Positions 1-8,317 of a stretch of DNA of 64,000 nucleotides are shown piece by piece. The translations under genes were made by a program, and so were the position numbers. Position 1 is the first letter of the stretch; the number at the start of each line of letters is the position of its first letter. Below the pieces are notes generated by a model. The model was not told the DNA's origin, searched no databases, and worked only from the letters and a program-made list of their open reading frames with translations. The DNA comes from Armatimonadia bacterium (GTDB lineage: Bacteria; Armatimonadota; Zipacnadia; Zipacnadales; JABUFB01), in the NCBI GenBank assembly GCA_039679385.1, contig JBDKVB010000070.1:38589-102588 (forward strand), in the 5' to 3' direction.

Positions 1-2
1 TC

Positions 3-1001
3 GACGACGGGCGGATCGTGGCTGTGGCCGGTGTTGGGAACAAGGAAGACCCCTACGACGCCTCGGACGTGCGGCAACTGCGTCTACTGATGGATGGCAT
101 GTGGCGTCTGGTCAGCCGCGAGACGGCTCGCGAGGAATTGCAGCGCGCGCATGACGAACTGGAAGTGCGCGTCCGGGAGCGGACCGCCGAGCTGCGCAAC
201 ACCAACGAGCTTCTGACGCAGGAAGTTGCCGAGCGCCGACGAGCCGAAGAGAGCCTCGCCGCCACGGCCCGGGAACTCAGCCGCTCCAACACGGAGCTGG
301 AGCAGTTCGCCTACGCCGCCTCCCATGACCTGCAGGAGCCGCTGCGCAAGGTCATCGCCTTCGGTGACCGTCTCCGCGCGAAGGCGGCCGGGACGCTGCC
401 GGAGGACGCCACCGACTACCTGGCGCGAATGCAGAACGCCGCCGGACGCATGCAGACGCTCATCAGTGACCTGCTCAGCTACTCGCGTGTGACGACGCGC
501 GCACAGCCCTTTGGGGAGCTCGATCTGAACCGGGTAGTCGCCGAGGTGCTGGCCGATCTGGAGGTTGCGGTGGAGCGCTCCAGGGCGCAGGTGGAGGTGG
601 CACAGCTTCCGACGATCTGGGCCGATGAGACGCAGATCCGCCAGCTACTGCAGAACCTGATAGCGAACGCACTCAAATTCCAGCCGGAGGGTCGGCAACC
701 GCTGGTGAACCTTGATAGTGAGCTGCTGCCGGCGGAGGACGGCCTACCGGAGAGGGTGCGGCTGACGGTGCGGGATAACGGGATTGGGTTCGAGGACCGG
801 TTCGCTGACCGCATCTTTGGGGTATTCCAGCGTCTCCACAGTCGGGGCGAGTACGACGGCACCGGCATCGGCCTGGCGATCTGTCGCAAGATCGCCGAGA
901 GGCATCAGGGCCAGATCACAGCCCACGGGAAGCCGGGAGAAGGGGCTGAGTTCACCGTGACGCTGCCTCTGCGTCCGGTGCAGAAAGAGGGGGTTCCATG
1001 A
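3..1001 (+). CDS. Sensor histidine kinase, GAF-HisKA-HATPase, 5' end cut by window
   Basis: The reading frame is open to the left edge, so this is the C-terminal part (333 codons) of a larger kinase. The first ~35 residues (GRIVAVAGVGNK, then DVRQLRLLMDGMW) resemble the end of a GAF-type sensor domain. A charged coiled coil follows (about residues 40-95 counted from the GTG at 18). The HisKA box is FAYAASHDLQEPLRK, with the phospho-acceptor His at residue 103. The ATPase domain shows the N box (NLIANALKF), G1 (DNGIGF), F box (IFGVFQRLH) and G2 (GTGIGLAICRKI). No membrane segment is visible in this part. The stop overlaps the start of the next gene by 4 bases (ATGA), implying translational coupling to the response regulator, its probable phosphorylation partner. 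The sensed signal cannot be told. Confidence 0.93.
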   Translation, partial: DDGRIVAVAGVGNKEDPYDASDVRQLRLLMDGMWRLVSRETAREELQRAHDELEVRVRERTAELRNTNELLTQEVAERRRAEESLAATARELSRSNTELEQFAYAASHDLQEPLRKVIAFGDRLRAKAAGTLPEDATDYLARMQNAAGRMQTLISDLLSYSRVTTRAQPFGELDLNRVVAEVLADLEVAVERSRAQVEVAQLPTIWADETQIRQLLQNLIANALKFQPEGRQPLVNLDSELLPAEDGLPERVRLTVRDNGIGFEDRFADRIFGVFQRLHSRGEYDGTGIGLAICRKIAERHQGQITAHGKPGEGAEFTVTLPLRPVQKEGVP

Positions 1002-1453
1002 GCAAGGACAGCCACCCGATCACGATCCTCATGGCCGATGACGACGAGGAGGACTGCATGCTGGTGCAGGAGGCGCTGGCCGAGGCACGGCTGGCGAATG
1101 ACCTGCGCTTCGTGCATGACGGCGAGGAGTTGATCGCCTACCTCAGACGAGAGGGGCGGTATGCCGATCCTGCCCTCTCGCCCCGTCCCGGCCTGATTCT
1201 GCTGGACCTGAATATGCCACGGGTCGACGGTCGCGAAGCGCTCGAACACATCAAGGGCGACCCCGACTTACACCGCATTCCCGTGGTCGTCCTGACGACC
1301 TCCAAGGCCGAGGAGGACATCTACCGATCCTACGACCTGGGGGTGAACTCGTATATCACGAAGCCCGTCACCTTCGACGGTCTGGTCGAGGCGATGCAGG
1401 TACTGAAGCGCTACTGGTTTGAGATCGTGGAGCTGCCCAGGGCCGCGCCGTGA
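998..1453 (+). CDS. Single-domain response regulator (Rcp1/CheY-like)
   Basis: This 151-aa protein is only a receiver domain. The acidic pocket is DDDEED (residues 14-19), the predicted phosphorylation site is Asp70 in LILLDLNMP, the switch Thr is at 100/101 (VVLTTSK), and the conserved Lys is Lys122 in YITKP. The loop after beta-4 (TSKAEEDIYRSYDLGVNSY) is typical of the Rcp1 subfamily that pairs with phytochrome-like and other GAF histidine kinases. There is no output domain, so it presumably relays phosphate or binds a protein target. It overlaps the upstream kinase by 4 bases and lies 73 bases before a second kinase. The ATG start follows AGAGGGGGTTCC. Confidence 0.94.
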   Translation: MSKDSHPITILMADDDEEDCMLVQEALAEARLANDLRFVHDGEELIAYLRREGRYADPALSPRPGLILLDLNMPRVDGREALEHIKGDPDLHRIPVVVLTTSKAEEDIYRSYDLGVNSYITKPVTFDGLVEAMQVLKRYWFEIVELPRAAP

Positions 1454-1526
1454 GCCAGGGCAGTCCGGGCTGCCGGGTACTCGGGAAGGTACCGATCACC
1501 GAGGGATCGCTGCAGGGGGCAGAGAC

Positions 1527-2984
1527 ATGGAGCGCGACCGCGCCTTACGGGTGCTGATCGTTGAGGACGACGAGGAAGACGCGCTGCTCCTGCGCGAGGT
1601 GCTCGCGGAAACGCCGCCTCCGCGCCCTCAGCTTACGGTGGCAGGGCGCCTGGGAGAGGCAATGGAGCGAGTGGGTGAGGAACGCTTCGATGCGGTGCTC
1701 CTCGACCTGAAGCTGCCCGATAGCCAGGGCCTGGACACCTTCGCCGACCTACACCACCTGATACCGGAAGTGCCGGTTGTGGTGCTGACGGGACTTGATG
1801 ACAGCGACATGGCCCGGCGTGCCGTTCAGGCTGGAGCACAGGACTACCTGGTCAAGGGCCAGGTGAACGGACCGGCGCTGCTGCGTTCGGTACTGTACGC
1901 CATCGAACGGCAACGCACCGTGCGCTACCGTGCTCTCCTGCTGGAGCGAGAGCGGTTCGACACGGCTGTCTCGCAGATGAGTGACGCCATCGTGGTGACG
2001 GACGAGGCAGGGGAAGTCACGATGGCAAATCACGCTGCCTGCCTGCTTCTGAACCTCCCGGAGGGCCGCTGGAAGGGTCTCCCACTGTGGGCGATTCTCG
2101 GGTCCTTCGAGACGAGCGTTCCGCTGGTCGAACTGCGCACCGAGACCGAGCGTGTGAGCGCCTTCGAGATCTCACGGCCCAACACCCACCCGCCGCTGTA
2201 CCTGGATGCCCGTCTCACGCGCCTGTCGACCTCGCCGGGAGTGCCCGAGAGCATGGTCCTGACGCTGCGTGATGTGACCGACGAGCGCCACCGCCGCAAC
2301 ATCCAGGCGAACTTCATCGTGACCGTATCGCACAAGCTGCGTACTCCCTTGACCATCATCTCTGGGTGGCTGCAGATCTGTGAGCGGATGCCGCCCGAGC
2401 GTATGGCGGAGGAGTGGCACCGGGTTCGGGGTATCCTGTCGGACGAACTCCAGGAGCTCTCCGACGCAGTGCACCGGCTGCTGGAGTTCAAGGAGATGAC
2501 GACCCAGGAGCTCGCGGCGGACGTGACCGACCTGCGGCTGGACGAGGTTGCCTGGGAGGTCGCGGAGGAGGTCAAGAAGCTGTACCCAGCCAAGGAGGTG
2601 CAGGTGCAGGTTCGTGTGACGGGCGACCCAACTGTGCAGGTGTCGCGGGAGAATGCCGGCTTCGTGCTGGAGCAACTGATCGAGAATGCGGTGAAGTTCG
2701 GGGAGAAGACGCCGGTGGAGGTGACCGTGGAGATCGAGCCGTTGGACGCAGCCTGGTGCCGGTGCACCGTCCGGGACAACGGTCCCGGTATCCCTCACGA
2801 GTACTACGACCGGATCTTTGACGGGTTCTTCCAGGTGGAGGACCACGTGACCGGGCAGGTTCCCGGAATGGGAGTGGGGCTGCACATGGCGCGGCAGGTG
2901 GTGGCGGCCTATGGTGGGCAGATCAGTGTGGAGTCGCAGATTGGCCTTGGCAGCGCTTTTTCGTTCACGCTGCCACGGACGTAA
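1527..2984 (+). CDS. Hybrid receiver-PAS-histidine kinase
   Basis: The ATG at 1527 follows a purine-rich site (CAGGGGGCAGAGAC) and immediately precedes the receiver domain, so a longer upstream in-frame extension to 1419 was rejected. The 485-aa protein holds, in order: a receiver domain (residues ~7-125, Asp60 in VLLDLKLP, Lys110 in YLVKG), a PAS-like domain (~140-255), HisKA with His269 in TVSHKLRTPL, and an HATPase_c domain (NAVKFG, DNGPGIP, and MGVGLHMARQV near the C-terminus). A receiver placed before the kinase suggests phosphorelay input, perhaps from the GAF kinase or the Rcp1-like regulator just upstream. No membrane segments are evident, so it is probably cytoplasmic. It is the last gene of the module and converges on the next gene. 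Confidence 0.92.
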   Translation: MERDRALRVLIVEDDEEDALLLREVLAETPPPRPQLTVAGRLGEAMERVGEERFDAVLLDLKLPDSQGLDTFADLHHLIPEVPVVVLTGLDDSDMARRAVQAGAQDYLVKGQVNGPALLRSVLYAIERQRTVRYRALLLERERFDTAVSQMSDAIVVTDEAGEVTMANHAACLLLNLPEGRWKGLPLWAILGSFETSVPLVELRTETERVSAFEISRPNTHPPLYLDARLTRLSTSPGVPESMVLTLRDVTDERHRRNIQANFIVTVSHKLRTPLTIISGWLQICERMPPERMAEEWHRVRGILSDELQELSDAVHRLLEFKEMTTQELAADVTDLRLDEVAWEVAEEVKKLYPAKEVQVQVRVTGDPTVQVSRENAGFVLEQLIENAVKFGEKTPVEVTVEIEPLDAAWCRCTVRDNGPGIPHEYYDRIFDGFFQVEDHVTGQVPGMGVGLHMARQVVAAYGGQISVESQIGLGSAFSFTLPRT

Positions 2985-3060
2985 GGGCCCGGAAGGCCTG
3001 GGAAATCGGGCGATTCGGGCAAAAGGGGGGTCTGGGAGAGACCTGAGCAGGGGCGACAGG

Positions 3061-5724
3061 CTACTCCCAGACAGGGCTTAGGACCTCTGTACGGCGCGCT
3101 AACAACCTGACAGTATATGTCAGGTTGTTTTGGTGTTCGGTAACGGAAATGAGACTCTTGCTCAATTTCGACTCGAAGGCCACCAGCCGCCTGGGGGCTG
3201 ACTGTCTCCCCCACCAGTCTGCATCCAGTGAGAGTGTGACCTCCAGGTCCTTGCCGGTCGGGTTGTAGACGGTCAGGAGGGTCTCGGGGCCCTGGCCGAA
3301 GCGCTCGACGGCGATGGAGGTGTCACTGGCGCGGACGTGAGGGACCGGCTCCCAACCTGCCCGGTTGAGGGCGTCGAAGAGGGGCAGGTAGCGAGCGAAG
3401 AGCGGCTTGTCCCGGGTGAGCAACTCGGGGGCCTGGAGGTAGCGGTGCATCCCCGCGTAGTCCTCAGCGGTGCCTCCTCCGGCGGTACTGATGCCCGGCC
3501 AGAAGCCATAGCTGAGTTGGTTGGCGAGGTAGTCCTCCATCTCGGCGGAGGTCATGGCCGGTACACGCTGGAGTACCGCCCAGCGCCACTGGAGCAGGTT
3601 CGATACGGGGCGATGATAGGCCGCAAGGCGCTGCTGGAGGGCCGAGTCACGGTCCTGCAGGCCGCCGAGTTCGCAGCCCGCCACGTCGGCGAGGTGACCA
3701 TAGAGACGGGTGACCGGTGCGAACAGGTTCATCATGAGGAGCTTGCCGCGACGGTGGAGGTCGTCGGCCAGGTTGCGCATGAAGGCATAGTGGGCCATGC
3801 CGCTGAGGACCACCGGCCGACCGGTGACCAACGAGAAGGAGAGCGGCAGCTCGGAGACTGCTAGATGGGTCGGTGCGTAGTCCTCAAGGTCCGACATGGC
3901 CGCAACCACGCTGTCCAGGTAGATGCCGTCGGCCCACTGCACCGCGGGCTCGATCTCGTACTTCAGGCAGATCGAAGCGCCGCTCGGCTCGGGAAGCTTC
4001 GGATCGGTGCTTAGCTGCCACCACTGCGCCCAGTCGCTGTAGAGATCGACGAAGTGGGCGCCAAGGCCGTCGGGCCCTGTGATCATGGAGTTGAGGACCG
4101 CCTGGGCGACCTCAGAGCGCGGCGCCGGACCCCAGCGGGTCGGGTCGCCGGCCTGCTGAGCCCACTGCTGGACGGCGGCCAGACGCTCAGCATAGGGAGG
4201 CATGTCGGCGCGAGAGGCCAGGCCACGGAACACCTGGCGACGGCCCCAGGGCTCAGCGTAGACGAAGGTGGCGATGCCGTGGTCGCGGCAGAACTGGCGG
4301 GTCTGTGGAGCAAGAGCGCCGCACTCGTAGAAGCGGAGGCCGAAGTCCTCGGGCTTCGCGGCACCGGGATCGACCATGCGGAGAGTCCAGGCACCACCGA
4401 GGTCGGTGTGGCCCTGAGTGAGCTGCGGGAAGAGCTTGTAGTAGCGCTCCAGGGCCGAACGGAAGGTCCAGGCGGGGTCGCAGCGGTACAGGCAGAGGGT
4501 GAACCGGGCGAGAGCATGTGGGGCCTGGGGCGAAAGGCCGAAGTCAGCCAGGGTAGAGAAGCCCGCGGCGTCGGCCCGGAAGCTCTGAAGCGCCGGCACG
4601 TCCGTGGGCGTTGCGAGAGCCAGGGCTGCCGTGCCGTGGCTTACGCAGGCAAGGGGATAGCGGCTGAGAGGATGCCCGGCCAGGCCCACGGAGTCCTCGT
4701 AGCGGTGTCCTGCCTCCACAAGGCCGTCGCCTAGAGGGTTCGCCGACCACGTCCAGCCGTGCAGGTCGAGGGGCAGACGGTAGTGGAGTCGCAGGCAGCG
4801 CGGCCGTGGGGAATCACCGAGAGCAGAGACCTCCACGGTGGCGCTGAGGCGGTCGGAACCGCCCTGGAAGCGGGTGGTGAACCGAAGACCTGCGGAGGGC
4901 AACTGGGCGTCCTGCACCAGGCCTTCCGGCGTGACCTGCACCGGCCCGCGGACGGGGACTTCGGCACTCCATCCACTAGGGCGTGCCGTCAGGGTCAGGT
5001 CGTCGAGGTCGGCGCGTAGGCTGCCGCCACGGTACACTCGCAAGGACACCCGAAGGGCCGAGACCCCTTCCGGGACCTCGAAGTCTGTGGAGAACCGCTC
5101 CCAGGTGTCGGGCTTCGTGTTGGTGAGGTCGGAGCGATAGAGGGCCTGGGAGTAGGGGCTGTAGGTCCACCCCTTCGAGGTCGGGGCGTTCGCGCTGACA
5201 TCCTTGCCATCCGCATCGAGGTAGCGCAGGCAGAGGATGTAGCTGAGACCGGTATCGTGGGTGCGCGCCGACCAGGAGAGGGTGCAGAGGTCGCCGGGCG
5301 TGAGCTTGACCGCATCGCGGGTAGCCATGCCGACGCCGACGGAAGTCCCGTCGCCAATCTGGAGGTACGCGTCGCCCTGGGCCGCTGTTCCTGTTGCACG
5401 GCGGACGAAGTCGCCCGTTGCCTGCCAGTCAGCGAAGGAGGCCGAAGACCAGGTGGTCTCGTCGCCCTCGGCATCGACCTTGAGCAAGAGACGCCGGGGA
5501 GCCGCCGGATCGACGGTGTACTCCTGGTAGGAGAGACCGCCGGAGACGCCGGGAGCCAGAGACAGGCTCTCGCCGCCAAGGGCGAGGCGAGTGACCTGGC
5601 CTGAGCTGTCAGCGAGAGTGACTGCAAGCCCGTCTTCGGTCTGCCACAGGGCCGCTGCTGCGAGAGAGTGCAGGGCAAGAGCTGCGAGGACAGCCAGTCC
5701 CCGGGTGCAGGCTGCGGATCTCAT
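3061..5724 (-). CDS. Large secreted protein of unknown function, possibly glycoside-hydrolase-like
   Basis: An 887-aa protein with a signal peptide (RGLAVLAALALHSLAAAA). The ATG at 5724 was chosen because GGGAG lies 8 bases upstream; in-frame starts at 5730 and 5739 are badly spaced. Residues ~95-260 look like a jelly-roll carbohydrate-binding module. The second half has features seen in TIM-barrel glycosidases: aromatic-rich strands, an acidic YAEPWG segment, a DGIYLDS strand end and a C-terminal beta-sandwich. I do not recognise the family and cannot assign catalytic residues. The HAD phosphatase gene lies 45 bases upstream on the same strand, so the two may be co-transcribed. A perfect 12-bp inverted repeat sits inside the last codons (3101-3129). 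Confidence 0.8.
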   Translation of the reverse strand: MRSAACTRGLAVLAALALHSLAAAALWQTEDGLAVTLADSSGQVTRLALGGESLSLAPGVSGGLSYQEYTVDPAAPRRLLLKVDAEGDETTWSSASFADWQATGDFVRRATGTAAQGDAYLQIGDGTSVGVGMATRDAVKLTPGDLCTLSWSARTHDTGLSYILCLRYLDADGKDVSANAPTSKGWTYSPYSQALYRSDLTNTKPDTWERFSTDFEVPEGVSALRVSLRVYRGGSLRADLDDLTLTARPSGWSAEVPVRGPVQVTPEGLVQDAQLPSAGLRFTTRFQGGSDRLSATVEVSALGDSPRPRCLRLHYRLPLDLHGWTWSANPLGDGLVEAGHRYEDSVGLAGHPLSRYPLACVSHGTAALALATPTDVPALQSFRADAAGFSTLADFGLSPQAPHALARFTLCLYRCDPAWTFRSALERYYKLFPQLTQGHTDLGGAWTLRMVDPGAAKPEDFGLRFYECGALAPQTRQFCRDHGIATFVYAEPWGRRQVFRGLASRADMPPYAERLAAVQQWAQQAGDPTRWGPAPRSEVAQAVLNSMITGPDGLGAHFVDLYSDWAQWWQLSTDPKLPEPSGASICLKYEIEPAVQWADGIYLDSVVAAMSDLEDYAPTHLAVSELPLSFSLVTGRPVVLSGMAHYAFMRNLADDLHRRGKLLMMNLFAPVTRLYGHLADVAGCELGGLQDRDSALQQRLAAYHRPVSNLLQWRWAVLQRVPAMTSAEMEDYLANQLSYGFWPGISTAGGGTAEDYAGMHRYLQAPELLTRDKPLFARYLPLFDALNRAGWEPVPHVRASDTSIAVERFGQGPETLLTVYNPTGKDLEVTLSLDADWWGRQSAPRRLVAFESKLSKSLISVTEHQNNLTYTVRLLARRTEVLSPVWE
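3101..3129. repeat. Perfect 12-bp inverted repeat inside the 3' end of a CDS
   Basis: AACAACCTGACA (3101-3112) and TGTCAGGTTGTT (3118-3129) are exact reverse complements around the 5-base loop GTATA. The element encodes HQNNLTYTVRLL of the secreted protein, about 40 bases before its stop. Its AT-rich core contrasts with the GC-rich surroundings. It could act as an intragenic terminator-like or mRNA-stabilising hairpin for the minus-strand gene, or be a remnant of a mobile element or protein-binding site. Confidence 0.75.
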
Positions 5725-5769
5725 CTCCATCACTCCCAAGAAGACAGAAGGCGACGAACCGGACGTCGG

Positions 5770-6489
5770 CTAGAGCCTGGCAAGGACCTGCTGCAGGATA
5801 TCCTGGGCGCCTGGATGGCCGCTCTGAGGCGAGACGTAGCCGCGCCGGTGCTGGACGAGTTCGCGGACCTGCGGGTCACAGTTGCCCGGGGCCAGCGGGA
5901 AGTTGACAACGGTGAGCATCCCCATATCGTTGGGGTTGTCGCCCAGGCCGAAGGTCTGGGAGACCGGGGTCCCCAGGTCATGGCAGACACGGTGAACGGC
6001 CTGATCCTTGCCGGCTTCGATGGGGAAGACTTCGAGATAGGTGCCCGCAGTGTTGCGGCTGAACTCAAGCCGCAGCCCCTCCGGCACTTCGGCCTCGACG
6101 CGGTCAACGTCCTCCTGCGTCTTGCCGCTCTGGGTGACGCTGGAGGAGAAGGCCCTCTGCTTGTAGTGGATCCTCCACCCTTCGGCTCTGAGGCGGTCGC
6201 GGAACCCCACCAGCGTGTCATAGCGGCGAGCCATCACCGCGTCCCATTCTGCGTCGACGACATCGCGGCCGTCGGAACGGAGGTAGACGACGGCACCGTT
6301 CTCGGTGACCAGCCCGTCGTTGGGGATGGAGGAGAGGGGCTGATACTCCTCGTAGCTGCGGGCGGTGACAACGATGAAGTAGGCCTGTTTGCGGATCTCC
6401 TCGATCAGCTCGCGGGTACGATCGGCCAGCACGCTATCGAAGATCACAGTGTAGTCGAGGTCTGAGAGGACAATCGGCCGGAACGTCAT
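5770..6489 (-). CDS. HAD-superfamily (type IIB) phosphatase
   Basis: A 239-aa cytoplasmic hydrolase. Motif I is DLDYT (SDLDYTVIFDS); motif II lies around VVTARSY; the motif III Lys is in GKDQAV; motif IV is GLGDNPNDMGM. The cap between motifs II and III fits the C2/Cof-like subclass that acts on sugar phosphates (sucrose phosphatase, mannosyl-3-phosphoglycerate phosphatase). The substrate is unknown. The ATG at 6489 is preferred over a TTG at 6498: the GGGAG site is 11 bases from the ATG but only 2 from the TTG. The gene is followed 45 bases later by the large secreted protein on the same strand, and preceded by intergenic repeat copy A. Confidence 0.88.
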   Translation of the reverse strand: MTFRPIVLSDLDYTVIFDSVLADRTRELIEEIRKQAYFIVVTARSYEEYQPLSSIPNDGLVTENGAVVYLRSDGRDVVDAEWDAVMARRYDTLVGFRDRLRAEGWRIHYKQRAFSSSVTQSGKTQEDVDRVEAEVPEGLRLEFSRNTAGTYLEVFPIEAGKDQAVHRVCHDLGTPVSQTFGLGDNPNDMGMLTVVNFPLAPGNCDPQVRELVQHRRGYVSPQSGHPGAQDILQQVLARL

Positions 6490-6616
6490 TGCGGGCAAGT
6501 CTCCCTTGTGGCAAGTGAAAGGCGCTCAGGGCGCCAGGACAGATGAACAGTACCAGAGGAGGGGTGGCGGCGTCCAGTCGAAGGTGATGCGGACCGACTC
6601 TGGATGCTGGAAGACG

Positions 6617-6721
6617 AAGGCACCTCACCTCCGACTTCTGACGCACGGCAACGGCACCTCACCCCGGCCCTCTCCCGGTGGGAGAGGGAGCAGAGAGCAA
6701 CGGCGGAAGGGCAAAGGCACC
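6617..6721 (+). repeat. Modular intergenic repeat, copy A
   Basis: This copy carries two GGCACCTCACC-type units (one variant, GAAGGCACCTCACCTCC) and a perfect hairpin, CCCTCTCCC-GGT-GGGAGAGGG (6668-6688). AG-rich units with GGCAAAGGC follow. It lies between two minus-strand genes. The same modules recur near 8141, 12138, 16279, 26497 and 45741, always in this orientation. Translated, such repeats give spurious peptides such as LSLRERAGVR. Confidence 0.85.
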
Positions 6722-6759
6722 CTACGCCACTGCCACCTCTGCACGCGGCTTCCGGGTCC

Positions 6760-8088
6760 TCACGGCAGCGGGAAGTCCACGCGGCGAGGTGCGGCCATGC
6801 CCTCACCGAAGCAGAAGAGGTCGACATCGCGGGTCTGCGGCGGGAAGTTGGAGTCGCCGTAGCTCCACAGTATCCGCAGATCGCCAGGGCCGAACTCGTG
6901 ACCATGCACGGTCTTCACGCAGTTGTGCGAGAGGACGGACCCACTGGTGAGGTGCCGCGAGTTCGTCCAGGTATCGCCACCGTCAGGCGAGATCCACTCC
7001 TCGATCTCACCGCCGTCCTCAAGGGGCTGAACCGCAGTGGTCGGTGCGTAGATACGCAGGTCGTTACCGGGAAGGGCCACCACGGCCCCATCGTCGTACA
7101 TATGGTCGCTGACCGCCACCTGGGAGACATGCCAGGCGCTCCCATCGTGGCGCAGGAGCTTCAGGGCGCTTTCGTAGGTTGCGGTGTCGGCGTCGCAGAA
7201 GAGGATCAGCGGATGCCCGGCGGAGTCGAGCTGTATGTCCTTGAGCCAGACGCCGTGCTCACCGCTGTCATAGAGCTTCTCGGCAGTCTCCTCGGTGATC
7301 GGCAGGTCATAGGGCGTGCCGTCGGATCGCTGCCAGGTGTGGCCGCCGTCTTCCGAGCAGGCATAGTAGACGTTGTAGCGGCGGGCCCAGAGGTGCTTGG
7401 TGGCGATCTCCTGCGGCGTTCCGCCGCCGAGTCGGGACCAGGTGAAATGCACCTTGCGCGGATAGGGCCCTGTCGCGGCGACGCTGATTCCGTAGACGCT
7501 CATGGAGGGGAAGGCGGGATCCTGGGGATGGCAGACGATGTCGAGCGGCTCCTCCCAGGTCTGGCCGCGGTCGTGGGAACGTCGGCAACGCCAACCGGGA
7601 GCATGGCGGTAGGTGACGAAGAGCTCGCCGGGCAGCAGTTGCCAGGGCTGCGGGTAGGTGCCCTTCGGGTCAGCGAGATCGGGAAGGCTGATCCACTTCG
7701 TGAGGTCATGCGGTCGAGCTGACCGCAGGACTCGTGAAGGGTCGCCATGGGCGCCATAGAAGACGTAGAGGAGGCCGTCCTCATCGACGAGCAGCGTCGG
7801 GTTGCGGTGAGCGTCTCCGTCGCGGTTCGAGCCGAGGACTACCGGCGATGCGAAGGAGGCCTGAGCATGGTCGTAGTAGCTGATGGTGGGAGAATTGTCG
7901 GCGTTGCCGAAGACGAAGTAGGTGCGGTTGAGGGCGGCAGAGTAGACGGCCATGGGTCGGTGCCACACGCAGTAGGTTGCCATCGGCCCGGAGTAGACGT
8001 AGGGGTGTCCCGGGAGGGTGTTGGCCTGGCCACAGGCGTACCAGACGCCACGGTGAGAAGCAGGTTTGGGATTGGCGGGCGTAGTCAT
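6760..8088 (-). CDS. BNR-4 repeat protein (beta-propeller, possible lyase or glycosidase)
   Basis: A 442-aa protein. The segment DGDAHRNPTLLVDEDG, followed by YVFYGAHG, matches the hallmark of the BNR_4 family (PF15892), which includes propeller proteins related to PL24/PL25 ulvan lyases. Asp-box-like motifs (SHDRGQTW, SEDGGHTW, SPDGGDTW) mark propeller blades. No signal peptide is seen from the chosen ATG at 8088, so it may act in the cytoplasm. An upstream extension of the frame runs into intergenic repeat copy B and was excluded. The ribosome site before 8088 is weak, so the start is the least certain part. It is divergent from another BNR_4-type gene at 8318. The substrate is not determined. 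Confidence 0.85.
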   Translation of the reverse strand: MTTPANPKPASHRGVWYACGQANTLPGHPYVYSGPMATYCVWHRPMAVYSAALNRTYFVFGNADNSPTISYYDHAQASFASPVVLGSNRDGDAHRNPTLLVDEDGLLYVFYGAHGDPSRVLRSARPHDLTKWISLPDLADPKGTYPQPWQLLPGELFVTYRHAPGWRCRRSHDRGQTWEEPLDIVCHPQDPAFPSMSVYGISVAATGPYPRKVHFTWSRLGGGTPQEIATKHLWARRYNVYYACSEDGGHTWQRSDGTPYDLPITEETAEKLYDSGEHGVWLKDIQLDSAGHPLILFCDADTATYESALKLLRHDGSAWHVSQVAVSDHMYDDGAVVALPGNDLRIYAPTTAVQPLEDGGEIEEWISPDGGDTWTNSRHLTSGSVLSHNCVKTVHGHEFGPGDLRILWSYGDSNFPPQTRDVDLFCFGEGMAAPRRVDFPLP

Positions 8089-8140
8089 GGCGGGTGTGTT
8101 CGCGTCCCTGGGTGAGGTGACCTGCCCGCCTCTCTCCGCG

Positions 8141-8229
8141 CACGGCAAGGGCACCTCCCCCCCTGCCTTCGGCATCCACACACGGCAAAGGCCCCTCACC
8201 CCGGCCTGCGCGCTACGGGCGGAGGGCAG
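8141..8229 (+). repeat. Modular intergenic repeat, copy B
   Basis: This divergent spacer copy contains GGCAAGGGCACCTCC, CTGCCTTCGGC and GGCAAAGGCCCCTCACCCCGG units. The palindromic modules are degraded: CCGGCCTGCGCGCTACGGGCGG replaces the usual hairpin. It shares the spacer with whatever promoters drive the two divergent BNR genes. Confidence 0.75.
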
Positions 8230-8317
8230 GTAACGGGGTGCGACGAAAGCCACAAGCGAGAGATGATAGGGACACGGGAGTGCCTGCGTCCCGGCTGTGG
8301 AAGGGAGAGTCGAGGGA

